Source: Pohlia nutans (Eukaryota; Streptophyta; Bryopsida; Bryales; Mniaceae). Taken from it: 64,000 bases of DNA. This document shows positions 24,046 to 35,097 of the stretch, one piece after another (the first letter of the stretch is position 1; each line of letters opens with the position of its first letter). Position numbers and translations under genes: made by a program. The notes beneath the pieces are model-generated. The model had not been told where the DNA came from. It did no database searches and worked only from the letters and a program-made list of their open reading frames with translations. The stretch is taken from contig CM040094.1 in assembly GCA_022496805.1 (NCBI GenBank), positions 18,003,501 to 18,067,500 of the forward strand. Reading direction: 5' to 3'.

Positions 24046-24956
24046 AATAGGTTGCTATCTGTTTGTCCTCTTGAATTTCCCTTTATTTGGTGCCTTTTGT
24101 ACATGATAAGGTTTTTCAAAGGTTTTGTATTTGTAATGCTTAGAAAGATGTACATAAAACTTGCTACCAATTGCATACTTGTTGTGGTTATGGATTTGAT
24201 GCCATCAATGTATAACTTTGAGTAGATATCATATTCTTAGGAAGGTTCTTTAACTACAACATGTTTTTTTTTTGAATTCAAGTAGTACTTCTAATGTACT
24301 AGAGGTCATATAACATTATGGCTTGACCCTATAAAATTCCATCCTTGTAGAATATTACCCAATGTGCCATAAAGATACGTTTTTGTGCAACGTGATGTCA
24401 ATTTAATTCTAAATTTACATGTCACCTTGTAAAATTTTATCTCAAGTAGTAATTTTTTTATAGAAAATGTAGAAAAAATCTTTGTACGAGAGACAAATAA
24501 AGATTTTTTACCACCCTCTTTGTCTTTTTAATCTCCTTATTTGAATTCTTTGTTGTTGACTTCTATGAATCATTTTTGTCTTCTTTTTTATTTCTCAACT
24601 TCCACGTATCTCTCTAGTAAATAACCATATTAGAAAACAAAGTACTAGATATCATTACAAAAAATAAAGGCATTAAAGGGCAATAAGTTAAATTGTTTAA
24701 ATCTAATTATTTCTTTTCAAGTGTAAAGACAACAGAAGATATTATCAACAAGAATGGTGTAGGAATGGAAAGCAAAAATTCCAATGAGAATTAATCGTTG
24801 CAAACATCCATGTTACTAAGGCCCAGTCACATATTTTAAAAAATATCTAAAAAATCATTTCTAAATTTACAAACTCCATTTTCATTGAAGGTGTCAGAGT
24901 TCGAGATTGTGATGCAAGATTTCAGTTTTATTTTCTAAATCAAACCTACGGTGATT
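24046..24956. other. AT-rich spacer
   Basis: No supportable feature. A passage about CATGTCACCTTGT at 24419 resembles 47265-47300, so part is repeat-derived. Confidence 0.4.
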
Positions 24957-24960
24957 TTAA

Positions 24961-25513
24961 CGCCTAAATGCTTGAAGCCCTCTCCAAATTTGGCAGTTTT
25001 GGAAAGATGCATTATATAATGCAACTTAGAGGGATATTTTTGAATTTGATATACGAATAGAAGTTGTACATTATGAATTTTAGATTCTATCTATACAATT
25101 AGATCTACGATTGCTATTACCAATAATTTTGTATAAAATTTGAAACACAAAATTCAAAATTATTTTGTGATTTAATTAAAAATAAGATATTGACAATCTA
25201 CAGATGAATTTTTTGTAATTGGTTGAAATGTAATACTCCAAGTGCACTGGTTTTTTGATTGCTTAATTTTATGAGTTGAATTTTTTTAGGGCACTTTTAC
25301 ACTAAAATCTTCAAAATTTTGGGTGAATCACTACAACATGAAATGAGACATAACAATTCCATAAATCATCCCCTTTCTAATCGGATCACGTATGCACAAA
25401 GCTAACTTCCCATAGAACCTACAGTAAAAATTCCATATTGCAAAAAGTGCATGACGGATGAGAAATTATGGATGAAATTTGTACATCACCCAAAAAATGG
25501 ACGCTTTAGGCAA
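24961..25513. mobile_element. TTAA-element, family A, ~553 bp
   Basis: CGCCTAAATGCTTGAAGCC after TTAA (24957-24960). The body is the inverse of 44376-44930 over its whole length (TGCATTATATAATGCAACTTAG, CAATTAGATCTACGATTGCTA, AAGCTAACTTCCCATAGAA). The right end is eroded (GGACGCTTTAGGCAATTAGG), so that boundary is approximate. Confidence 0.65.
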
Positions 25514-25679
25514 TTAGGGTTTAGACCAACAACCATATGCAAAATAGTAGCCCCAATTGCAAAATTTCAGTCTCTTTTTGAAATCATCTCTTCTTGTAGA
25601 ACAAAAGGTCATGAATTTTGACACCTCCTATTATAATTTTGACACAACCCCTTACTGCCTTCATTTCCTTAGTCACATT

Positions 25680-26800
25680 ACAAAGGCTTTAGAAGAATAG
25701 TTTTCACAACTAAAGAAGAATGTTATGGTGTATTGTGAATCATGTTACAAAGGCTCAAGAAGAATGGTTCTCACACTAAGGCAAAAATGCTATGGTGTAT
25801 TGTAGGTCAATTATTTTACAAATGCTCTAAAAAGATGAAACTTATCATATCAACTAAGAAAAAATGTTATGATGTATTACAGGTCATGTTACAAAGGCTC
25901 TAGATGGATGGTTTCGTCACACTAATTAGGAGGCAATAATATTACAGTGTATTGTGGGTCATGTTACAAAGGTTTTAGAAGCTGATGGTTCTCACGTTAG
26001 GGGAAGAATGTTAGGGAGTACTAATTATGGGTCATGGAAACGCACCCCCAAGAAGTCCTACATAGGAACACAACTTTTTAAGGTGAATGTTATGATTTCT
26101 TACGGTTGGGGCAGGTTAAGGGATGCAAGAATGTCATGAGAGTACTAATCGCGGATCATGGAAACGCACCGTGTAACGCCCTACTCAAAGACACAACTTC
26201 TTAAGGTGTATGTTATAGCCTACGTAATTGGCGAGGAACGGGAATCCCGAGTCAACTCTAGGACATAACCTACAATTAAGAATCGACACTTTTTGAACTA
26301 ACATTTAAAAATAAAATAAAACAGTTAGTCCTACAACACTAGCAAGAAATGAACTACCATAGTACCATAGAGTTGGATCGCCGAAAAATAATTCAAAAAA
26401 TAAAAAATGTAAAAAATAAAAAATTACAAGGACCAAAAAACGAAACTAGAATAAAATATTTGTAGCTACATTTTGCAATTTCTAAGTTATTTTGGGCCAT
26501 TTTAAATCATTTTTTTGCTCAAAACTGAAAACCAAAAAAATCTTTTTTTTGAGGAACAAACCTTAATTTTTCCAAAAATAAATAAATATTTATTCGTGGA
26601 GTAGCAACCGAACTATGCTATGGTACTACGGTAGTAAAATCAAAGACACAAGTTACAAGTTCTAACGTATGAATGTATAGCCACTCACATATTGAATTGA
26701 CACGTACATTTCACAATTCATGGAGTAGGTAGGTTGTGGGTTTTAGGGTTAGGGCAGGTGATGGCAGGCAAGAATGTTGTGGGTCATGGAAACGCACCCC
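25680..26800. repeat. degenerate ~85-bp and ~125-bp tandem repeats
   Basis: Units built on CATGTTACAAAGGCTC..., GATGGTTCTCAC..., AATGTTATGGTGTATTG recur about five times from 25680 to 26010. A second unit (GTCATGGAAACGCACCCC..., CCTACA) occurs near 26031, 26157 and 26786. The last two are separated by about 550 bp of unrelated AT-rich sequence (26215-26755), probably a later insertion. Confidence 0.55.
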
Positions 26801-27127
26801 AAGAAGCCCTACACTAACTTGGTAGGGGGAATGGATATGGGCTTTTTAGGGTTGGGGCAAAAGGGTGATGGCAAGAGAAGGGGCCGGGTCCAATTGAGGG
26901 GCCCCCATACTGACCCACCCACATGGCCCATATCGTTCCAAGTGTCGGACTGGACTCTGTTGGGCATCCATTGGATAAGAATCCGGTCTGGAAAACTTTC
27001 ACTGACGACAGACACTCACTAGTGTAGGAGTGGCCCATGTCAATCACTTGGGTTAAAACGTAAGTGTGTGGATAAGGGGAACACAATGTCCGGGGAGAAT
27101 TGAGTGTCCCACAAACCGACACTTTAA

Positions 27128-27357
27128 CCCTAAAGGACCAAGGATTCATGGTTTTAAAATGACAAGTATAAACGATCATATTGTGGAAATTATAATTTGA
27201 ATGAGACCAAATTTAATATCACTCGAATTAGTGAAGAATACTATATATGTTGAATAATTTATTTCATAAAATAAACAAAATAGAATCTAAATAAAACCTA
27301 TCCAAAATTACTTAAAAAAAACAAGAGCCATCTGGTAGCTTTATGGTTCTTTGAGGG
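27128..27357. mobile_element. TTAA-element, short, 230 bp
   Basis: CCCTAAAGGACCAAGG after TTAA (27124-27127); TGGTTCTTTGAGGG before TTTA (27358-27361). The TTTA is shared with the next element, so the two are back to back. Confidence 0.55.
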
Positions 27358-27361
27358 TTTA

Positions 27362-27846
27362 CCCCTAAAAGTACCAACCCTTTGAATAGAAGTAGATTCT
27401 AGCTTCAAAAGTAGATATTACCATGGCTCTAATGTACGTGAGGTGTACATGAAAAGACCATTGCAAGCATAAAATCTACCCAATGAATTAGAACCAACCT
27501 TTAAACGTACCAAATTAGAACTAACGCCTAAACATACCAATCCTTTGAACAGAAGTAAATTCTAGCTTCAAAAGTAGATATTAGCATGGCTCAGATGTAC
27601 GTGAGGTGTACATCAGAAGACCATTGCAAGCATAAAATCTACCCAACAAATTTGACATACTTGTAGTTGTAGGCTTCTCCAATATTATCAATAGGTCCCT
27701 ATCACAAGAGATTTATTGCAATAGGTGGAGAATTTAATAGGCTTTCAAAGGTGACTTGGATGAAAATCATTTGAGGTTGTATGAAAAAGTTACAAGGCTC
27801 CGAATTTGTTTGCGATTTAGTTTTTGGACGCTGGGACGTTTAGGGA
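27362..27846. mobile_element. TTAA-element, family D, 485 bp with internal duplication
   Basis: CCCCTAAAAGTACCAACC after TTTA; GGACGCTGGGACGTTTAGGGA before TTAA (27847-27850). The left part is a near-perfect tandem duplication of about 165 bp: the phrase GAAGTAGATTCTAGCTTC and the following ~100 bases at 27389 recur at about 27550. Confidence 0.65.
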
Positions 27847-28016
27847 TTAAGCAATGTGACTATTTATAGTAATATGAAGTGCAATGTGGTAGTTCGAATG
27901 AATTAGCAAACTAATTCTAAAATTACTCCAAATTGAGTCATGATTTTTGAAACTATGTCAAATAAGTTTATGAATTTTCGAAGTTCAACGTCTAGGTTGC
28001 CTATTTGTGGCAATAG

Positions 28017-28337
28017 CATAACATTGAGTAGCCTTCCAAGAGGTTGCCTTTTCATTTCATGGACCTTTATATATGGAGTGACCAGTGTTTTGTAATTGAA
28101 TGGACTATTGAATCAAATAAACAATTACAAAACACTGTTGAATTGTGATTGAGTGAGTGTTTTTTATTATTGCTCACTATGGTTGATTGCTCTTGTTTAA
28201 AGCCACGTGCCTCGATAGCCATAGATGTGATGTGGAAAATTCCACATCATTTCATTCTGGGATGAAATGATGTGAGATATCCCACATCATTTTGTTGGAG
28301 GAAGGCAACACTGAAAAAAAACTACTGAATGTTATGA
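28017..28337. mobile_element. MITE L (ACATTCAGTAGC ends), ~320 bp
   Basis: Left GCATAACATTGAGTAGCC, right CTACTGAATGTTATGA. Contains paired words TGTGATGTGGAA / CACATCATT and an inner inverted repeat around CAATTACAAAACACTG. An inverted copy is at 29136-29402. Other members: 31729-31990, 43123-43287, 54207-54380 and a partial one at 40413. Confidence 0.7.
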
Positions 28338-28338
28338 G

Positions 28339-28569
28339 ACTTGGGCTGAAATTGACAGAGAATTTCTCTTCAAAGATCACACCAAACCTTAGAATGTACA
28401 AGGTTCCGATAAGTGACTTGGGCTGAAATTGACAGAGAATTTGTCTTCAACGATCACAACAAACTTTAGAATATACAAGGTTCTGACAAGTGACTCGGGC
28501 TGAAATTGACAGAGAATTTGTCTTCAACAATCACAACAAACCTTAGAATATACAAGGTTCTGACAAGTG
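28339..28569. repeat. 77-bp tandem repeat, three copies
   Basis: Units begin at 28339, 28416 and 28493 with AC(T)TGGGCTGAAATTGACAG and end near GGTTCTGACAAGTG. Copies two and three are closest to each other. Non-coding. Confidence 0.85.
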
Positions 28570-28983
28570 AGGTGAGTCCAAGCCAACATTCACTAAACTA
28601 TATTGAGGATTGTTGATTTTTAGCACATTGAAGTATCTTTTATGAAGTAATTATAGGATTATCTTTATGATCGGCATCGGTTTATGGTCCACTCACTTTA
28701 GTTACAAGTGAGCCGGTTGAAATTTAGAATTGACTAGCTTAATTCAAAATCTTAGGAAAAAAAACCAATCATTTTAGGGGGGAATCAAAGAATATTCTCT
28801 ATTTGGGAGAATTTGGAACATTTTAGGGAGAAATTAGAGAATGCTCCAAAGGAGGCTCCAAAAATTGGTTCGTCCAATAAAATGTAGGATCTTAGTTGGT
28901 AAAGCTAAAAAAATTCCAAAAACTGTGAGGAGAACCATCAATAAAACTTCCATCTCTTGGGCAGGACTTCAAATTGTTATTAA

Positions 28984-29135
28984 CCCCTAAATGCTTAAAG
29001 CCTTCTCCAAATTCCAATATTTTTCTATAAATTTCGAAAATTGAACTTGAAAATTCTTTTGTGATTTGATTATGAATAAGAGATTGCTCACTATTTGATA
29101 ACTTTAGTACACTATATTGAAATCACCATATACCG
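28984..29135. mobile_element. TTAA-element, family A, left-end fragment
   Basis: CCCCTAAATGCTTAAAGCC after TTAA (28980-28983), matching the left end at 24961. Interrupted or truncated at the junction with MITE L. Confidence 0.55.
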
Positions 29136-29402
29136 TAACATTCAGTAGCCTCTCTAACTTCTACCTTCCTTCAACATAATGATTTGGAATATTCCACATC
29201 ACATCAATAGCTGTAGGGGCAAGTGGCATTGAGCAAAAGCAACTAACCATAATGAATAGTAATTGAAAGCATTCACTCAATTACAATTCAACAGTGTCTT
29301 GTAATTGTTTATTAAATTCAATAGTCCATTCGATTACAAATCACTGGTCACTCCATCTATAAAAGTGAATGAAACTAAAAGGCAACCTTCTTGAAGATTA
29401 CT
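29136..29402. mobile_element. MITE L, inverted partner copy
   Basis: GTAACATTCAGTAGCC at the left, ATTACTGAATGTCGTG at the right; the interior is the inverse of 28017-28337. The pair could form a stem of about 260 bp with a loop of about 800 bp. Confidence 0.65.
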
Positions 29403-29544
29403 GAATGTCGTGACTGTAGGTGCATGAATGGCATGGGCACACTCATCCATTTGAAAAAATTCATCAGATTCGGATGAATTTTACCACTATATTTAAAATA
29501 AATTTTTTATTGGTAAAGCCTCTTGTGAATACCGTGGCCCACAG

Positions 29545-29947
29545 TAAAGTAGGATGTTCTAAAACCACCACCTCCTCCATTAATGACATGTAGACCTTTC
29601 TTGGGGCCACCATAGTTTAGACCCAAAACCACCAATTTCACTATTGAAGTAGACCAATGGCACGCCAAGCATCTCAAAGAAATAGTTGGTGGTTTTGGGT
29701 ATCATTATGAGTGAAAATTAGTATCACATGTTGTGAACATGAGGAAACCTAGAGGTCTGTTTTGGGTCACGAAGTTCTTTTCACTTCAAAAATTTGTATC
29801 AATTTGAATATTGGGAATTAAATTACGAAAATTTGTGCATTCCGTGAGAAATCTTCTTCCAAATGACCGAAAAATATTTCTCGTGAACAACCTTGTTAAA
29901 ATGAGGCCATATTTCTTAAGTTGGTGGTTTTAGGACATCCAACCTTA
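29545..29947. mobile_element. 403-bp element ending GGATGTCCTAAAACCACCA
   Basis: Left TAAAGTAGGATGTTCTAAAACC, right its near-inverse (TGGTGGTTTTAGGACATCC then AACCTTA). Single ends of the same family occur at about 16209-16235 and 63028. Its middle (AAACCACCAATTTCACTAT, ACCAATGGC) matches part of the block flanking the LRR gene. Confidence 0.6.
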
Positions 29948-30327
29948 TATGGTGATTCGGTGAATCTATACTAATTCCTAAATGATCCGTTCATCGCTTT
30001 GAATTGAATAAGTGATACTGAATACACAACCATATTCTTGCTGCTGTAAGGGGCAAACAAAGCAAACTCTCTGATTGGCTCTGTGACATCATTCTACAGG
30101 AATTTAAACTTGGGTTGCGTGCAGAGTTTCAACCCCCTTCTCTGTCCTCATTTCAGAGGAGTATATTTTAAGGGACATGGGTGCTAGATCCAAATCTGTC
30201 AGAGAGTGTGATCAGTACATTGCCCAAAAAAATCATGGTTATGTGTAAATATCGTTTTTTCCAAGGAAAATTTGGTATTCTTTCATAATGCAGAAATGTG
30301 TTTGCAGCTGTGGAAGTCCAACATGCA

Positions 30328-30893
30328 ATCGTCCCTCTCTATTATGACATGTTTGGGAAGCCCTATCTTCAAGGTGGTTGGTAGGCATGGATTGGCCCTT
30401 AAAGGATGTTGGGATATTTTATACGCTGATAGTATCAACATACATATGATGCTAAGGGGTGTAAAAGTGTGAATTTGGAGGGGAGATTTTTTGAGGAGGT
30501 GCATATCTATGCACTGTGCATATGGTAATTTTCAAGAGCATTTCCATCAGTTGTGGGATCGTAAAACAATTATGTATTTTTCTAATATACGACTCAAAAT
30601 ACGTAAAAAACGCCCTTTGAGTAGTCATATCTTTTTTTCCGCGTCACATATTATTAAATTAAAAAATTGAATATTTAGTTCCCATTCCAAGCTCTATTTT
30701 TCATATTTGCAGATTTTATCAATATCATAGTCTTCGTGGTGAAATACCATCTGGAAGAACACTTGCAACCCTTTTTGGCATGCAACATCCTTTAGGGGTT
30801 AGTCACAGAAATGACCTCTAACATGTGTATTACTTGAAACAATAATATCGTCATATTATGGAGTGTCATTGTATGGAGGGTAGATTTAAACCA
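30328..30893 (-). repeat. repeat J, inverted copy split by a TTAA-type element
   Basis: 30328-30395 and 30799-30893 together equal the inverse of 34080-34215 (CCCTCTCTATTATGACATG; TCACAGA(A/T)ATGAC; GTGTCATTGTATGGAGGGTAGA). The interruption is the 403-bp element at 30396-30798. Confidence 0.7.
30396..30798. mobile_element. TTAA-type element with TTRG duplication, 403 bp
   Basis: Left CCCTTAAAGGATG after TTGG (30392-30395); right CATCCTTTAGGGG before TTAG (30799-30802); 13-base inverted repeats with one mismatch. The uninterrupted relative of the host at 34080-34215 carries the target once (CTAA on the plus strand at 34160-34163). Confidence 0.8.
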
Positions 30894-31128
30894 CACTCAG
30901 ATGCAGAAATAGACATTCTTCACCTCAACCCTGCAAATGCATAACATGGCAATGAATTTTAAGATGAATTGCTATGTGTAGGCTATGAATAGGCTACAAG
31001 TGGAGTAAATGTTCCTTACAAGTATGTATTTAGAATATGACAATGTACAACAACTGCAGAGTAAAAAGTCTATCCATAATTTTACTCACCCTATGAGTAA
31101 AAATTTAACTTCATCATACAATATTTAA

Positions 31129-31685
31129 TTTTTAAAGGACCTAGTGTCCTAAAAGAGACATTTTCAATGTTGGGTAGGTTCCCACAATGTCAATTTTTAT
31201 TTTTATTTTTTAAAACCATTATGTGAATTTGGTATGTCGATACAAAAATGGGGATCTAATTTATTTTTTGTTCCAATTGCGTAAGTGAAAGTTATGAAGA
31301 AAATGAAGTTTTTTTGGAAAAATGGGTAGTTCAGGCAGGGCTTAAAATGCACCTTAGAAATTATTTCTTTTGCATCTCTAATTGTAGGATCTTTCTTTGA
31401 ACTACTAAAAAAATACATGGTAAAAATTTCATAGAATTCGACCAAAAAAATTGCAAATTTATAGTGTTCGAAGTGAAAAGATAAAATGCCAATCTTTTCT
31501 AATATTTTCTTACAATCTTTGGAGACATGGGAAAAATTGTTAATTTTGGTCAAAAAACACTTTAATTTTTTGAAATGTTCAAATTGGTATTATCTATCAA
31601 AAGCCAAAAAAACTTCACAAGAAAATGAATAGAAAGAGGTGAAAATGATGCTCAAAAATAAGGAAAACCCACAGTCCTTTAAGGG
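31129..31685. mobile_element. TTAA-element, family H, 557 bp
   Basis: Follows TTAA (31125-31128) with a decayed left end TTTTTAAAGGACC; right end CAGTCCTTTAAGGG before TTAA (31686-31689). Sequence next to the left end matches the inverse of the right end of 5299-6505. Confidence 0.65.
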
Positions 31686-31728
31686 TTAAATAATACATAT
31701 TTTTAGTGTGGTAGAATCTTCTCAACAA

Positions 31729-31990
31729 CATAACATTTAGTAACTACTGTAGTGCTACCTCTGCCTTACCCCTGAGGAAAATGACAAGCATATCCGCATC
31801 ATCATCCATGGCCCATCAATAGCTACCCTTCTTTCATGACACGTAGAAACTTAGGTAACCGACATGTGTGCATAGTAGCAACAAGGTGGAGAACCCTCAT
31901 GTGTCGTACATTCATTCCTTTCATGCATGAAGACCCGAGCTTGTGAATGGATAGAAGGGCAGACTACGCACTGGCTGCTGAATGTTATGA
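31729..31990. mobile_element. MITE L copy, ~262 bp
   Basis: CATAACATTTAGTAAC at the left and GCTGCTGAATGTTATG at the right. Internal sequence differs from the 28-kb copies, so only the ends define membership. Confidence 0.55.
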
Positions 31991-32104
31991 AGACTCACAT
32001 CAAAACTAAAAAGAGAAACGAGTTCATTACCTTATTGGCTCTAACCATAGGGAAGAGGCATTGCAAGAGCACTCATTTTATTTTGGCTATATACCATTGT
32101 AGCA

Positions 32105-32870
32105 AATATATTCCGTTCATGATTCCACTGAAAAGCATTCTCGTCCTTCACCTGTTCTATTCTGGTTAGAGTTCCTCGTAGCATAGCTGCTTGTTGGCTC
32201 TAACCGTAGGAAAGAGGCATTGTGGGAACACTCAATTTTTTGGGCTAAATACCACTGTAGCAAATATATTCCGTCCATGATTCCACTTAAATGCATTCTC
32301 ATCCATTCACCTATTATATTTTGGTCAGAGCTCCTCAATACCACAGCAGCAAATACATTCCGTCCATGATTCCACTGAAATGCATTCTCGTCCTTCACCT
32401 ATTCTATTCTGCTCAGAGCTCCTCAATACCACAGTAGCAAATACATTCCGTCCATGATTCCACTAAAATGCATCCTCATCCTTCACCTGTCCTATTCTGG
32501 TCAGAGCTCCTCAACACCACAGTAGCAAATACATTCCATCCATGATTCCACTTAAATGCATTCTCGTCCTTCACCTATTCTATTCTGGTCAGAGCTCCTC
32601 AATACCACATTAGCAAATTATGTTCCGTCCATGATTCCACTGAAATGCATTCTCATCCTTCACCTGTTCTATTCTAGTCAAAGCTCCTTGTAGCATAGCT
32701 ACTTGTTGGCTCTGATTGTAGGGAAGAGGCATTCCGGAAACACTCATTTTTTGGGGACTAAAATACCATTGTAGCAAATATGTTCCGTCCATGATTCCAC
32801 TGAAATGCATTCTTGTCCTTCACCTGTTCTATTCTGGTCAGAGCTCCTCGTAGCGTAGCTGCTTGTTAGA
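32105..32870. repeat. tandem array in the 3' region of the DNL gene
   Basis: Seven copies of a unit with CCGTCCATGATTCCACT, GCATTCTCGTCCTTCACC and TATTCTGGTCAGAG. Five copies are spaced about 88 bp apart; the first and last intervals are about 160 bp because those copies carry an extra TAGCTGCTTGTTGGCTCT... segment. The array begins about ten bases after the stop codon of the minus-strand gene at 32881, so it would be transcribed as 3' untranslated region. Unit-wide short ORFs repeat the same peptide and are not genes. Confidence 0.85.
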
Positions 32871-32880
32871 AGAAAACAAT

Positions 32881-34858
32881 CTAACTTTTGCTCTCATCAT
32901 CAGTTGGAGGAGGAGTCCAGCCAGCCAAGTCATCGAGCGAAAACTCGTAGCTGTCCTCCAAGCCTTTCCTGACAGAAACGCCCTGGCGCTCCAGAAAATC
33001 CTCAACGCTGCCCGGCTCACCGAACCAACCCAGCCGGTCGGCGATCAAGTGCAAGTTTCGGCAACTGGGGCAGCGCACAATGACGATCCCCGTTTCATAA
33101 GTGGCCCGGCTCATGGTCTTGGCGGAGCGCGTCTCGCACACTTTGCACGTGAACAGCATGGCCAGGTCGTGTCTCTTTGATACTGGCTTCTTGTCACTCC
33201 CTTCTTCTGCTTTTGATGATGCACTGATAACCGAACTACTACTGCTCTTGGAGTCTGTGCAGAACTGAGATACATTTGAAGTCCCAGTGGCTCTTGGCTT
33301 ACACTGAGATACATTTGAAGTCCCAGTGGCTCTTGACTCCACGGATCTCACTATCGCAGAAGCTCTGTGAAAAATACCTGTGCAAAAATTAACAAGCACT
33401 TGATTAACCCTTAAACGTCTAAACGTGCCTTTGTGGCCAATACAATACGTTGTATTTTGATTGTATTTGGAATGAATCCACACCTTCAATGAGTTTGAGT
33501 TCAAAAAACAAGTTGAAATTTAAATCGATGTGGTTCTAGTGAGCTACTGAGATCTTCATTTAGAGTTCCTTGTTGGTAGCAAATCTTAATATTAGGACAG
33601 CGTATATACTATCCCCATGGGACGTTTAGGGGTTAAAACGCCCAGTGAAAAGGCCTACTTGGTTTACTACAAGGTCAGTATGTGTTTTTTTTCCTTCACC
33701 AAAATACGAAATTGTTCGTATAATATTTAGTGTACACTTGTCAATGAGCTCCTCACATCTTGGACTCATCTTGAGATTCAATGTGGCATTCATGTATCTC
33801 AAGATGATAATTAATGACCGAGGAAATTTCCTTTCAAATGAATCATTAGGGGTGGGAGTATTTGCCCCAGCTATTGTGCGCGCCGCTGCAATGAGCTTTT
33901 GCAGCAAGCTTTGGAGTGAAGATGTGGCCCTTTTCTTGTGAGAATCTCGCGATTGTGAGTTGACTCACAAGCTTGCACTCTGACACCTCCTAATGATTCA
34001 TTTGTTTTCTTTGACAAACTACTGCTACTACGTTGAGTTCAACATTTGAAAGCAAACTTTCTCAGCCATAGTTCTATGCAGTCTACCCTCCATACAATGA
34101 CACTCCATAAAATGACGATATTATTGTTTCAATAAAAATGTGACAAGTCATATCTGTGACTAATCCATGTCTGCAAGGTAAGGATTCCCAAACATGTCAT
34201 AATAGAGAGGGACAATTATAGCTTGAAATACATGCCACATGGTTCTAAAGTTGCTAAATCTGCCACATGGTTCATGAAGCTAGTTCTCACATTCTTTCAG
34301 TGCTCTCGTTGTCTTTATTGCTACAGTGAAAAAGGTGCAAATCCATCCAACAACGTTATGATTCATAAGCGCAAAGTACAAGCCTTAACATTACGAGTAT
34401 CCATCCCCCGGGGTCCTCAAAAGTTGCCAAAGAATCAAAAGCCGTGAACGGAAAAGATCATCCGGAGCACGAAAGCACACGGTCTGCTGTAACACCTGGC
34501 CCTTGGCACTGAAACAAAGAAGGAGAAGAAAAATAACATCTACTCCCTCCGTCCCAAAGTTATTGTCATGTTTGAAAGTGCTTTTTTAAGTAGGTCAAAA
34601 AAATACTTCCTTGTGGCTAATTTTATTTAGGATGCAATGAACACACGCAATGTTCTTCAATCATTCTAGTGACGTAATTTGGAACCTTTTTTTTAATCAT
34701 GTTTCTTACAATATGATCAATGAAATTGGCTCAAAGAAATACCAAGCAAACAAGTTGGACAATAACTTTGGGACGGAAGGAGTAGAAGAGTACAAACCTG
34801 TGGTAGTAGCGGTGCGCGAGATTGAATCGTACAGGCGTGAAGCTCTTCGCAGCGCCAT
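32881..34858 (-). CDS. mitochondrial DNL-type zinc-finger protein (Hep1/Tim15 family)
   Basis: Two exons, 34858-34798 and 33377-32881, joined in phase (ACA G / GT ATT) to give 185 residues. The family (Hep1, Tim15/Zim17) is an escort that keeps mitochondrial or plastid Hsp70 soluble and so supports protein import. Residues 1-31 are an Arg/Ser/Thr-rich amphipathic presequence without acidic residues except one Asp, as for mitochondrial import. The zinc ribbon is CKVC (Cys98, Cys101) and RCPSC (Cys123, Cys126), followed by RNLHLIADRLGWF; the signature Asp-Asn-Leu reads Asp-Arg-Leu (134-136) here. Residues 36-59 hold a tandem duplication of RATGTSNVSQ. The 1420-bp intron carries three mobile elements. 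The family call is secure; mitochondrion versus plastid is inferred from the presequence only. Confidence 0.92.
33408..33632. mobile_element. TTAA-element, family E, 225 bp, in an intron
   Basis: CCCTTAAACGTCTAAACG after TTAA (33404-33407); CATGGGACGTTTAGGGG before TTAA (33633-33636). Complete and compact. Its edge is only about 26 bases upstream of the AG acceptor of the DNL gene, replacing the normal branch-point neighbourhood. Confidence 0.85.
34080..34215 (+). repeat. repeat J, short intact copy
   Basis: Runs from AGTCTACCCTCCATACAATG to CATAATAGAGAGGGACAATT. Lies in the DNL intron. Gives the uninterrupted version of the sites at 30328-30893 and 35207-35530. Confidence 0.75.
34543..34782. 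mobile_element. Stowaway MITE (Tc1/mariner), 240 bp
   Basis: Starts CTCCCTCCGTCCCAAAG and ends with its inverse (CTTTGGGACGGAAGGAG), flanked by TA on both sides (34541-34542, 34783-34784). The termini GACAATAACTTTGGGACGG extend the inverted repeat beyond 25 bases. Lies in the DNL intron, 15 bp from the exon 1 donor. Classic plant Stowaway. Confidence 0.95.
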
Positions 34859-35097
34859 CTTGGATACTCCGGATTCAAACCCTAATTGTCGGAAAGCTCA
34901 AAACGGGGTCGGAAAGGGATCCTGATTGAGTCCGCGCTCTGCCGTGAAAGAGCATCGCAGGAGCTCGTTCTTTGCGCAGGAATTCAGGCGCGGCGAGGAA
35001 AATTGTGTGAAAGCGGGATGAAGGGATTCTAACTGGGAAGCTACCTCGAATTCTTACAATTGTTGATGCGCCTTCTCGAAGCAAGAGGAGTAAGCTT

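Noticed and set aside
32117..32810. Repeated small ORFs with a recurring Asn-Ala-Phe-Gln-Trp peptide
   Set aside because: The peptide is just the tandem unit translated; frames break between units.
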